DNA of 10,908 bases from Terrirubrum sp051646285 (GTDB taxonomy: Bacteria; Pseudomonadota; Alphaproteobacteria; Rhizobiales; Beijerinckiaceae), in contig JBOFCU010000254.1 of NCBI GenBank assembly GCA_051646285.1, positions 1 to 10,908 on the forward strand. Reading direction: 5' to 3'. Of this stretch, positions 1 to 5,777 are shown one piece after another; the stretch's first letter is position 1, and each line of letters starts with the position of its first letter. The position numbers and the translations under genes are program-made. The notes under the pieces are model-generated. The model was not told where the DNA came from. It did no database searches and saw nothing but the letters and a program-made list of their open reading frames with translations.

Positions 1-543
1 GTTAGCGTCGTGACGGCGATGGTTGGTCTCGCTTACGCTTCAGTGCCGCTTTACAATCTGTTTTGCCAGCTCACGGGCTTTGATGGCCGTCCCATGTTCA
101 CGGCGACGGAATCACGCACTGTTGGCACGCGGTCGTTTGTGGTGCGTTTTGATTCCAATGTCGCGCCCGGCCTGCCATGGAAATTTTCCGCTGATACCCT
201 TCAGGTGAAGTTGAAGCCGGGTGAGACGCAGACCATTACCTACACTGTGCAGAATGTGTCTGATCGCGAAATCATTGGCCGGGCCAGCTATAATGTCGAG
301 CCGAAAATTGCGGCTCAGTATTTCAACAAGCTGCAGTGCTTCTGTGAAACGGATACGCCGATGAAGCCTGGCGAAAAGCGCGAGGCGTCGGTGGTCTTTT
401 TCCTCGATCCTGATCTGGAAAAAGATACCGATATGAAGCGTATTGAATCCATTACACTGTCCTACACGTTTTTTGCATCCAAGGGCGTAAAGCCCGTGGC
501 TGCTGCAAATGATCGTGCAGCGACGGACAAGGCAACGAACTGA
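1..543 (+). CDS. ctaG: Cytochrome c oxidase assembly protein CtaG/Cox11, 5' end cut by window
   Basis: This is the copper chaperone that delivers Cu to the CuB site of cytochrome oxidase subunit I. It is anchored by one N-terminal membrane helix with its copper-binding domain in the periplasm. The reading frame is open from base 1, so the true start lies upstream; the GTG at 10 is internal, because the conserved end of the membrane helix already surrounds it. Visible are the segment ending in PLYNLFC (conserved Cys at 64-66), and the copper-binding Cys-Phe-Cys at 337-345 followed by a PGE turn and a VVFFLDPDL strand, all as expected for Cox11. About 180 residues are present, close to the whole usual length. 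Oddity: the residue after CFC is Glu, where the family usually has Phe, and the following residues are TDT instead of a typical EEQ. ctaE follows after 57 bases, which contain a perfect hairpin, so co-transcription is likely. Confidence 0.95.
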   Translation, partial: VSVVTAMVGLAYASVPLYNLFCQLTGFDGRPMFTATESRTVGTRSFVVRFDSNVAPGLPWKFSADTLQVKLKPGETQTITYTVQNVSDREIIGRASYNVEPKIAAQYFNKLQCFCETDTPMKPGEKREASVVFFLDPDLEKDTDMKRIESITLSYTFFASKGVKPVAAANDRAATDKATN

Positions 544-551
544 CTGGAATT

Positions 552-576
552 GATGCAGCGCGGGTAGCGCTGCATC
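552..576 (+). other. Perfect 10-bp intercistronic hairpin between ctaG and ctaE
   Basis: GATGCAGCGC at 552-561 is the exact reverse complement of GCGCTGCATC at 567-576, with a 5-base loop GGGTA. No run of T follows, so it does not look like an intrinsic terminator. It ends 10 bases before the ctaE ribosome binding site (GAGGAG, 587-592). Possible roles are a block to 3' decay, an RNase processing site that sets different ctaG and ctaE levels, or a translation-modulating structure. The role is inference; the structure is read directly. Confidence 0.7.
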
Positions 577-600
577 CAGGGACGACGAGGAGAACGACCC

Positions 601-1455
601 ATGGCTGACGCTCACGCCAAGAACCATGATTATCATCTGGTGAATCCGAGCCCGTGGCCGATCATCGGCGCCGGCAGTGCGCTGATCACGGCTATTGGCG
701 CTGTATATGCGATGAAGGGCCTGCCGCTTTTCGGCATGAAGATCGGCGCATTCATGTTCGGTGCCGGCTTTATCGGCATTCTCTACACCATGATGGCCTG
801 GTGGACGGATGTGACGCATGAGGCCAACACAGGTGATCACACCCGCGTGGTGCAGATGCATCATCGCTACGGCATGATCATGTTTATTGCGTCCGAGGTC
901 ATGTTCTTCGTGGCATGGTTCTGGGCCTTTTTTGATGCGTCGCTGTTTTATGGCGAAGCAATCAATTTCCAGCGCGCGGAAGTAACCGGTGCCCAGTGGC
1001 CGCCCAAGGGTATCGCCGCATTCGACCCCTGGCACCTGCCGCTGCTCAATACGTTGATCCTGCTGACCTCCGGCACAACGGTGACATGGGCACACCATGC
1101 CTTGCTGCATGGGGATCGTCAGGGGCTGAAGAGCGGCCTGTGGCTGACGATTATTCTCGGCGTGATCTTCACCATCGTGCAGGCCTATGAGTATGGCCAC
1201 GCTGCCTTCGGTTTCAAAGGCAACATCTACGGCGCGACCTTTTTCATGGCCACAGGCTTCCATGGCGCGCATGTGATCATTGGCACGATTTTCCTCGCGG
1301 TCTGCCTGTATCGCACCTATCTCGGCCACTTCACGCCCAAGCAGCATCTCGGGTTTGAATTTGCCGCCTGGTATTGGCATTTCGTTGACGTGGTGTGGCT
1401 GTTCCTGTTTGCCGCCATCTATGTCTGGGGCGGCGGCAGTGGTGCCGGGCACTGA
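601..1455 (+). CDS. ctaE: Cytochrome c oxidase subunit III
   Basis: This is a core subunit of the aa3-type haem-copper oxidase, an inner membrane protein with seven expected helices (284 residues, normal bacterial length). Family signatures are clear: SEVMFFVAWFWAFF around residues 98-111, including the conserved membrane carboxylate Glu99; LLTSGTTVTWAHHAL at about 154-168; FFMATGFHGAHVIIGT at about 214-229; and the C-terminal WYWHFVDVVWLFLF at 257-270. The ATG at 601 has a strong Shine-Dalgarno GAGGAG at 587-592. It follows ctaG, the usual order in alphaproteobacterial oxidase clusters, where subunits II and I and the haem O synthase would lie upstream of this window. A strong terminator starts 15 bases after the stop and probably ends the main oxidase transcript. 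Confidence 0.98.
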   Translation: MADAHAKNHDYHLVNPSPWPIIGAGSALITAIGAVYAMKGLPLFGMKIGAFMFGAGFIGILYTMMAWWTDVTHEANTGDHTRVVQMHHRYGMIMFIASEVMFFVAWFWAFFDASLFYGEAINFQRAEVTGAQWPPKGIAAFDPWHLPLLNTLILLTSGTTVTWAHHALLHGDRQGLKSGLWLTIILGVIFTIVQAYEYGHAAFGFKGNIYGATFFMATGFHGAHVIIGTIFLAVCLYRTYLGHFTPKQHLGFEFAAWYWHFVDVVWLFLFAAIYVWGGGSGAGH

Positions 1456-1470
1456 CCGGCCTTGAATGCA

Positions 1471-1506
1471 AAACGCCCGCTGGCTCCAGCGGGCGTTTTT
1501 CTTTTT
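1471..1506 (+). terminator. Rho-independent terminator after ctaE
   Basis: A stem with left arm CGCCCGCTGG (1474-1483) and right arm CCAGCGGGCG (1486-1495), extended by flanking A-T pairs, is followed by TTTTTCTTTTT. In practice the innermost pair probably opens to give a four-base loop. It separates the oxidase subunit genes from DUF983-surf1. Confidence 0.92.
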
Positions 1507-1548
1507 GCGTGCAGACCCCATATCAATTGAGCGCCCCAGTCCAAACGG

Positions 1549-1977
1549 ATGCTGATGACAACCTATCCGCCGCAATCACCATTCAGCACGGGGCTGGCGG
1601 GCAAGTGCCCGCGCTGCGGGCAGGGGCATGTCTTCCGCGCCTTTCTCGCAGTGAAACCAAAATGCGAATCGTGTGATCTGGATTTCGCATTCGCAGATTC
1701 CGCTGATGGCCCGGCTGTTTTTCTGATGTTTCTCGTGGGCTTTATCGTCGTGGGTGGCGCCCTTTATCTGGAATTCACGCGCGAGCCGCCGCTCTGGGTT
1801 CATGCCGCGATTTGGCCGGCGCTGGCGGTTGTGCTGACATTGGGGTTGCTGCGACCGCTCAAGGGGCTGTCGATTGCATTGCAGTTCGCCAACAAGGCTG
1901 AGCAGGGGCGTCTTGAAGATGTACCGCGCGATGGTACGCGCAACGATGATCCTCCGCATGGGGGCAAAAAATCATGA
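1549..1977 (+). CDS. DUF983 family zinc-ribbon membrane protein
   Basis: This is a small inner membrane protein of 142 residues with no firmly established biochemical role. It has an N-terminal four-cysteine ribbon (C20-P-R-C23 and C39-E-S-C42), the family motif DGPAVF at about 53-58, one helix at about 54-75 and a second at about 82-103, then a basic region after LLRPLKGL and a disordered charged tail. An in-frame TGA lies just upstream, so the start is the ATG at 1549 or the one at 1555 (giving MTTYPP); neither has a strong Shine-Dalgarno. Its stop overlaps the surf1 start as ATGA. In many alphaproteobacteria this family sits between ctaE and surf1, which suggests a role in oxidase biogenesis, perhaps in metal or redox handling; that part is inference. 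Confidence 0.93.
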   Translation: MLMTTYPPQSPFSTGLAGKCPRCGQGHVFRAFLAVKPKCESCDLDFAFADSADGPAVFLMFLVGFIVVGGALYLEFTREPPLWVHAAIWPALAVVLTLGLLRPLKGLSIALQFANKAEQGRLEDVPRDGTRNDDPPHGGKKS

Positions 1978-2750
1978 GCCGGACATCACCACGCGGACAG
2001 GCCATTCCATGGCTCGTTTTTCTGGTCATGCTGGCGCTGACCATCAGCCTTGGTGTGTGGCAAATGCAGCGCAAGGCCTGGAAAGATGCGCTGGTGGAAA
2101 CCATTGAGAAGCGGGCCACGGGCGCGCCCACGCCGGTTGGTGATATACCGCGCAGTGCCACGAATGCACTCGGTGACAACGAGTTTCGCCGTGTCGTGAT
2201 CCGCGGACGTTTTGTCCATGCCTGCGAGTTTCATCTCTTCACCCCGATGCGCAATGGGGCGGGCTGGGCCATCATCACCGCGTTTCAGCGTGAGGGTGAT
2301 GCGGTGCCGCGCGATCTCGTCATTCGCGGACTGGCACCCGATCCGGTGCGCGCCCCCGCCAACCGTCTGGCCGGGCAGGTCGATGGGGTGGTCGAAATGA
2401 CAGGGCGGCTGCGCGCCGATCATCTCAAGGCGTCTTTCGTGCCGCCCAATGAGCCAGTGCGCAACAATTGGTACAGCCGCGATATGGCGGCCATGGCGGC
2501 GGCAGGCTGTGGTGGAATGCCGATGACGGCCGCTGCCGGAGCGCCAGCTTTCTTTATCGAGTACGATGGCGTGGCGCCGCCCGGCGGTTGGCCTAAGCCG
2601 GAGCCGGACGCTGTCCAGCTTCGCAATGACCATCTGCAATATGCCATCACATGGTTTTCGCTGGCCGGGGTACTGATCAGCATGTTTGCCTATTGGCTGA
2701 GTGTGCAGCGGCGTGAAAAGGCGGCGGCCCCGGCAGGCACCGGGCCGTGA
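1974..2750 (+). CDS. surf1: SURF1-family cytochrome oxidase assembly protein
   Basis: SURF1/Shy1 proteins help assemble cytochrome oxidase and, in bacteria, help haem a insertion into subunit I. The 258-residue protein has the family architecture: an N-terminal helix at about 11-28 running into the SLGVWQMQRKAWK signature (25-37), a large periplasmic domain with the NNWYSRD region and a PGGWPKPEPD segment, and a C-terminal helix at about 222-241 beginning HLQYAITWFSLAG. Its ATG overlaps the DUF983 stop by four bases, so translation is probably coupled. The coding sequence ends in a GC-rich stretch. In several rhizobia ispH follows surf1; here malate synthase follows instead, after a 125-base gap. 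Confidence 0.96.
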   Translation: MSRTSPRGQAIPWLVFLVMLALTISLGVWQMQRKAWKDALVETIEKRATGAPTPVGDIPRSATNALGDNEFRRVVIRGRFVHACEFHLFTPMRNGAGWAIITAFQREGDAVPRDLVIRGLAPDPVRAPANRLAGQVDGVVEMTGRLRADHLKASFVPPNEPVRNNWYSRDMAAMAAAGCGGMPMTAAAGAPAFFIEYDGVAPPGGWPKPEPDAVQLRNDHLQYAITWFSLAGVLISMFAYWLSVQRREKAAAPAGTGP

Positions 2751-2773
2751 CCAGCGCCGGGCCGTCGTCGCCG

Positions 2774-2808
2774 CAATCGCTAAACACTATCAAAATGTTT
2801 TTCGATTG
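2774..2808. repeat. 35-base interrupted inverted repeat upstream of malate synthase
   Basis: Outer arms CAATCG (2774-2779) and CGATTG (2803-2808) and inner arms AAACA (2782-2786) and TGTTT (2796-2800) are exact complements. They are separated by symmetric 2-base mismatches and a 9-base AT-rich centre. No T run follows, so termination of surf1 is less likely than an operator, or a leader hairpin for the malate synthase gene 68 bases downstream. Confidence 0.5.
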
Positions 2809-2833
2809 TTCCGCGAATTTCCGGGGCTAAACT
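2806..2833 (+). promoter_or_regulatory. Possible sigma-70 type promoter for malate synthase
   Basis: TTGTTC (2806-2811) and TAAACT (2828-2833) with a 16-base spacer resemble -35 and -10 boxes. The -35 overlaps the end of the 2774-2808 inverted repeat, a classical arrangement for an operator. Weak matches only; no transcript evidence. Confidence 0.25.
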
Positions 2834-2875
2834 GGGATTGCTGATCGATCTGTTAGACGCAAGGGGAAACACCGC

Positions 2876-4477
2876 ATGTCAACGAACACACCATTGCCGC
2901 AGGGCGTCCAGATCGCGGGAGCCATGGGCGCGCGCTATGACGAAATCCTCACGCCGGATTCGGTGAAATTTCTGGTTGAGCTGCATCGCAAATTCAATGC
3001 GCGCCGCAAGGAGTTGCTGGCCGCGCGCGTGGCGCGCCAAAAGCGCTTCGATGCCGGCGAGTTGCCGGATTTTCTGCCCGAGACACAATCCATCCGTGAC
3101 AGCGCCTGGACGGTGGCCAAGCATCCGGCTGATTTGCTTGACCGCCGCGTGGAAATTACCGGCCCGGTTGATCGCAAGATGGTGGTCAATGCGCTGAATT
3201 CCGGAGCCAAGGTTTTCATGGGCGATTTTGAGGACGCATCCTCGCCGACATGGGCGAACATGATGGAAGGCCAGATCAATCTGAAGGATCGCTGGGCCGG
3301 GTCCATTGGCTTTACCGATGCAGCCAACGGCAAGCGCTATGACCTGAAAGAAAAAGTGGCTGTGCTGATTGTCCGCCCGCGCGGCTGGCATCTGCCGGAA
3401 AATCACATCGTCATTGATGGCGAGCCATCATCCGGCGCGCTCACGGATTTTGGCCTGTATCTGTTTCACAATGCGAAAAATGCATTGGCCCAAGGCTCAG
3501 GCCCGTATTTTTATATTCCCAAGATCGAGAGCCATCTTGAGGCACGGCTGTGGAACGATGTTTTCATATATGGCCAGGATTATGTCGGCATTCCGCACGG
3601 CACCATTCGCGCCACGGTGTTGATTGAAACGCTGCCGGCCGCGTTTGAAATGGATGAAATCCTTTTCGAAATGAAGGATCATATCTCCGGCCTGAACATC
3701 GGACGGTGGGATTATATTTTTTCCGCCATCAAGAAATTGGCGCGCAATCCAAATTTCGTTCTGCCCGATCGCAGTCAGGTCGTCATGGGCAAGGCCTTTT
3801 TGGGCGCCTATGCCCGTTTGCTGGTGAAAACATGCCACAAGCGCGGAGCCTTTGCGATGGGCGGCATGGCCGCACAAATTCCGATCAAGAATAATCCTGC
3901 CGCAAATGATGCGGCCTTCGCCAAGGTGCGCGCCGACAAGGAGCGCGAGGCCGGTGATGGTTGCGATGGCACATGGGTTGCCCATCCCGATCTCGTACCG
4001 GTGGCGATGGAGGTTTTTGACCGGCTGATGCCGTCACAGAACCAGCTGAACCGTCAGCGCGATGATGTCACCGTTGGCCAGAGTGACCTGCTGGCTGTGC
4101 ATGAAGGCACACGCACGGAGGCAGGCTTGCGCGAAAATATCCGCGTGGGCGTGCAATATATCGAAGCGTGGCTGCGTGGCCGTGGCGCCGTGCCGATTTA
4201 CAATCTGATGGAAGATGCGGCGACGGCGGAAATCAGCCGCGCCCAGATCTGGCAATTTGTGAAATATGGTGTTGCGCTTGATGGCGGCACCAAAGCCTCA
4301 CCCGAATTGTTTGACCGCTGCCTGAAGGAAGAGATGGAGCGGGTGCGTCAGGAAATTGGCCCGGATAACTATGACAAGGGCCGCTTCCCGGAAGCCATTG
4401 CCTTGTTCCGCGAATTGTCGCTGGCGCCGGATTTCGAGGAGTTTCTCACCGTGCCGGCTTACAAGCTGGTGGCCTGA
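2876..4477 (+). CDS. aceB: Malate synthase A
   Basis: It condenses glyoxylate with acetyl-CoA to malate in the cytoplasm, the second step of the glyoxylate shunt used during growth on acetate, fatty acids or other C2 sources. The 533 residues fit the A isoform (about 530), not the 720-residue G isoform. Signatures in order: MGDFEDASSPTW (115-126), RPRGWHLPE (167-175, substrate-binding Arg167), IETLPAAFEMDE (250-261, likely Mg ligand Glu251), the family signature KDHISGLNIGRWDYIF (267-282, likely Mg ligand Asp279), MGGMAAQIPIK (328-338), DGTWVAHP (364-371) and NLMEDAATAEISR (443-455), whose Asp447 sits at the general base position. The ATG follows AAGGGG at 2861-2866. No isocitrate lyase gene is adjacent. 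Identification is firm; the gene is complete with no lesion. Confidence 0.98.
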   Translation: MSTNTPLPQGVQIAGAMGARYDEILTPDSVKFLVELHRKFNARRKELLAARVARQKRFDAGELPDFLPETQSIRDSAWTVAKHPADLLDRRVEITGPVDRKMVVNALNSGAKVFMGDFEDASSPTWANMMEGQINLKDRWAGSIGFTDAANGKRYDLKEKVAVLIVRPRGWHLPENHIVIDGEPSSGALTDFGLYLFHNAKNALAQGSGPYFYIPKIESHLEARLWNDVFIYGQDYVGIPHGTIRATVLIETLPAAFEMDEILFEMKDHISGLNIGRWDYIFSAIKKLARNPNFVLPDRSQVVMGKAFLGAYARLLVKTCHKRGAFAMGGMAAQIPIKNNPAANDAAFAKVRADKEREAGDGCDGTWVAHPDLVPVAMEVFDRLMPSQNQLNRQRDDVTVGQSDLLAVHEGTRTEAGLRENIRVGVQYIEAWLRGRGAVPIYNLMEDAATAEISRAQIWQFVKYGVALDGGTKASPELFDRCLKEEMERVRQEIGPDNYDKGRFPEAIALFRELSLAPDFEEFLTVPAYKLVA

Positions 4478-4505
4478 TCCTATTCTCCGTTAGGCGTATT
4501 GGGGC

Positions 4506-4542
4506 GGCGCAGATTTGTGACAAATTCGTCACAGCCTGCGCC
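4506..4542. repeat. 37-base inverted repeat with TGTGAC-N6-GTCACA core, downstream of aceB
   Basis: Outer arms GGCGCAG (4506-4512) and CTGCGCC (4536-4542) flank a perfect inner palindrome TGTGAC (4516-4521), AAATTC, GTCACA (4528-4533). As RNA it forms a 13-bp stem with a 3/2 internal loop. It lies 29 bases after the aceB stop and is followed by GATCCCGTTTT, a poor T tract, so it may be a weak terminator. As DNA, the core resembles a CRP/FNR-type site but with arms two bases further apart than the CRP consensus TGTGA-N6-TCACA. Confidence 0.6.
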
Positions 4543-4565
4543 GATCCCGTTTTGTGAAACCAGAT

Positions 4566-4623
4566 TGCCTATTGAGGCAGCAGCCTGCCCGTTATTGTCG
4601 CTTGAGCAGTGGCACCATCTGCC
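4566..4623 (+). other. Cluster of overlapping small hairpins upstream of the outer membrane protein gene
   Basis: TGCCT (4566-4570) can pair with AGGCA (4575-4579). GGCAG (4576-4580), which overlaps it, can instead pair with CTGCC (4585-4589). GGCA (4611-4614) can pair with TGCC (4620-4623). The first two helices exclude each other. The stems are only 4-5 bp, so this may be chance in GC-rich sequence. Confidence 0.3.
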
Positions 4624-4630
4624 GCGATAG
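4602..4630 (+). promoter_or_regulatory. Possible promoter for the outer membrane protein gene
   Basis: TTGAGC (4602-4607) and CGATAG (4625-4630) with a 17-base spacer are a weak match to housekeeping promoter boxes, 35 bases before the chosen start codon. Low-confidence pattern match. Confidence 0.22.
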
Positions 4631-4650
4631 ATTTTTTCAGAATTTTGCTG

Positions 4651-4658
4651 GGAAAGGG
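4651..4658 (+). promoter_or_regulatory. Ribosome binding site deciding the start of the outer membrane protein
   Basis: GGAAAGGG lies 6 bases before the ATG at 4665. This favours 4665 over the in-frame ATG at 4554, which would put 37 non-hydrophobic residues in front of the signal peptide. Confidence 0.7.
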
Positions 4659-4664
4659 CACTTC

Positions 4665-5576
4665 ATGATTCGCTTTCGTTACCTTGTTGCCGCCGCTGGT
4701 TTGCTGAGCGCGACATCCGCAATGGCGGCCGATCTGCCGTCGCGCAAGGGCGTGCCAATGGCACCCGCGCCGAGCGCGTCTTGCCTTGAGAATACAGCGC
4801 TGCCGCCGGACGTGTTTGGCTTCACGACTGGTTCTGATGTGTCGGATGTCGGGGCTTGGGGCGTCGCAGCCGAATATAATGGTGCATATGGCACGCGCCT
4901 CGGCAGTTTTGCCGGTCATCTTGGCAAGGTTCAGGCATCGACCAGCTTCCTGCGCTGCTTCGAAGTTGGCCCTTATGTGCTCGGCTCCTATGCGCGCAAC
5001 AGCCTGCCGCTGGGCGGTTCATTCAATACCACCGCATTCGGTGGCGGCGTCGAATTGAAATACAAGCTGCTTGGCCGCGACACCCACGGCGTTGGCCTGA
5101 CGCTTGTGGTTGATCCCAGCGTCTCAGCGGTGAATGTCAGCGGCGGCGGTGGTAATGCCACCAGCTTTACGACCTCGCTGAAAATTCTGCTCGACAAGGA
5201 GCTGATCGCCAACAAGCTCTATGGCGCGATCAATCTCCAGTATGATCTCGGCTGGATCGGCAATGGATCCTATTTCCGGTCGTCGAACCTGACGCTGGCC
5301 GGTGCGCTGAGCTATCAGTTTGCCGATGGCGTATTCTTCGGCGGTGAAGCCCGCTATCTGCGCACCCACACAGGTCTGGCCTTCAATACCTTCACGGGTG
5401 AAGCCCTTTTCGTTGGACCGACGTTCTACTGGCAGGCCACCAAGCAGGTATCTCTGACAGGCGCTGTCGGTTTTCAGGTCTGGGGCCGCGAGCCGGGGTC
5501 CATTCCGGCGGCCAGACTCAATCTGGCCACAGCAAACCAGACGGTTGCCAAGCTGAAGCTGTCTTACTCTTTCTGA
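4665..5576 (+). CDS. Exported outer membrane beta-barrel protein (rhizobial Omp type)
   Basis: A 303-residue protein with a Sec signal peptide: MIRFRY, a hydrophobic core to about 18, and a cleavage motif Ala-Met-Ala at 19-21. The mature N-terminus would be Ala-Asp-Leu-Pro-Ser-Arg-Lys, typical of rhizobial Omp25/porin-like proteins. The mature part is rich in Gly, Tyr, Phe and alternating polar/hydrophobic residues and ends KLKLSYSF; a terminal Phe after alternating residues is the usual barrel insertion signal. Two cysteines (C40, C98) could form a periplasmic disulfide. I do not recognise a specific substrate or named orthologue. The start at 4665 is chosen for its Shine-Dalgarno and signal peptide; a longer frame opens at 4554. 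The gene is probably monocistronic, with a terminator 28 bases after the stop. The Ala-Asp N-terminus makes it a candidate for covalent attachment to peptidoglycan. Confidence 0.85.
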   Translation: MIRFRYLVAAAGLLSATSAMAADLPSRKGVPMAPAPSASCLENTALPPDVFGFTTGSDVSDVGAWGVAAEYNGAYGTRLGSFAGHLGKVQASTSFLRCFEVGPYVLGSYARNSLPLGGSFNTTAFGGGVELKYKLLGRDTHGVGLTLVVDPSVSAVNVSGGGGNATSFTTSLKILLDKELIANKLYGAINLQYDLGWIGNGSYFRSSNLTLAGALSYQFADGVFFGGEARYLRTHTGLAFNTFTGEALFVGPTFYWQATKQVSLTGAVGFQVWGREPGSIPAARLNLATANQTVAKLKLSYSF

Positions 5577-5603
5577 ACTGAGAGGGATGGACATGGCAGA
5601 ACA

Positions 5604-5630
5604 GGCGGCCGAAGGGCCGCCTTTTCTTTT
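5604..5630 (+). terminator. Rho-independent terminator after the outer membrane protein gene
   Basis: GGCGGCC (5604-5610), loop GAAG, GGCCGCC (5615-5621), then TTTTCTTTT. A compact, strong structure. Confidence 0.9.
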
Positions 5631-5703
5631 GCGGTGTGCTGCCGCACAGACGGGGCGTGGTAAAGCGGCTTTCTGAATTCGTGGTAACATTCCGCAATCC
5701 AGC

Positions 5704-5732
5704 TTGAAATTGCCGTTTTTAAGCCCCATCTT
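5704..5732 (+). promoter_or_regulatory. Weak promoter candidate for the DUF2076 gene
   Basis: TTGAAA (5704-5709) is a good -35 match, but the hexamer 17 bases on (CATCTT, 5727-5732) is a poor -10. A promoter is expected here because a terminator lies upstream at 5604-5630. Confidence 0.2.
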
Positions 5733-5764
5733 TCCAACCATCAGGCCCGCTTGAGAGGCTTGCC

Positions 5765-5771
5765 AGAGGAG
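5765..5771 (+). promoter_or_regulatory. Ribosome binding site deciding the DUF2076 start
   Basis: AGAGGAG ends 6 bases before the ATG at 5778. It selects this start, giving MTPEER, over the in-frame ATG at 5751. The family's conserved N-terminus begins with this MTPEER-type sequence. Confidence 0.75.
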
Positions 5772-5777
5772 ACATTT

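Noticed and set aside
112..1575. Long open frame on the minus strand opposite ctaG and ctaE (487 codons)
   Set aside because: It is the antisense of two confidently identified genes and has a His/Arg/Gln-rich composition typical of shadow frames.
2726..2765. GC-rich dyad GGCCCCGG/CCGGGCC and a repeated CCGGGCCGT at the surf1 stop
   Set aside because: It lies mostly within coding sequence, is imperfect and has no T tract, so a terminator call is not supported.
5593..5676. Short open frame starting ATGGCAGAACAG after the barrel gene, with a GAGAGGG-like site upstream
   Set aside because: It runs through the terminator at 5604-5630, has no recognisable protein character and is only 27 codons.
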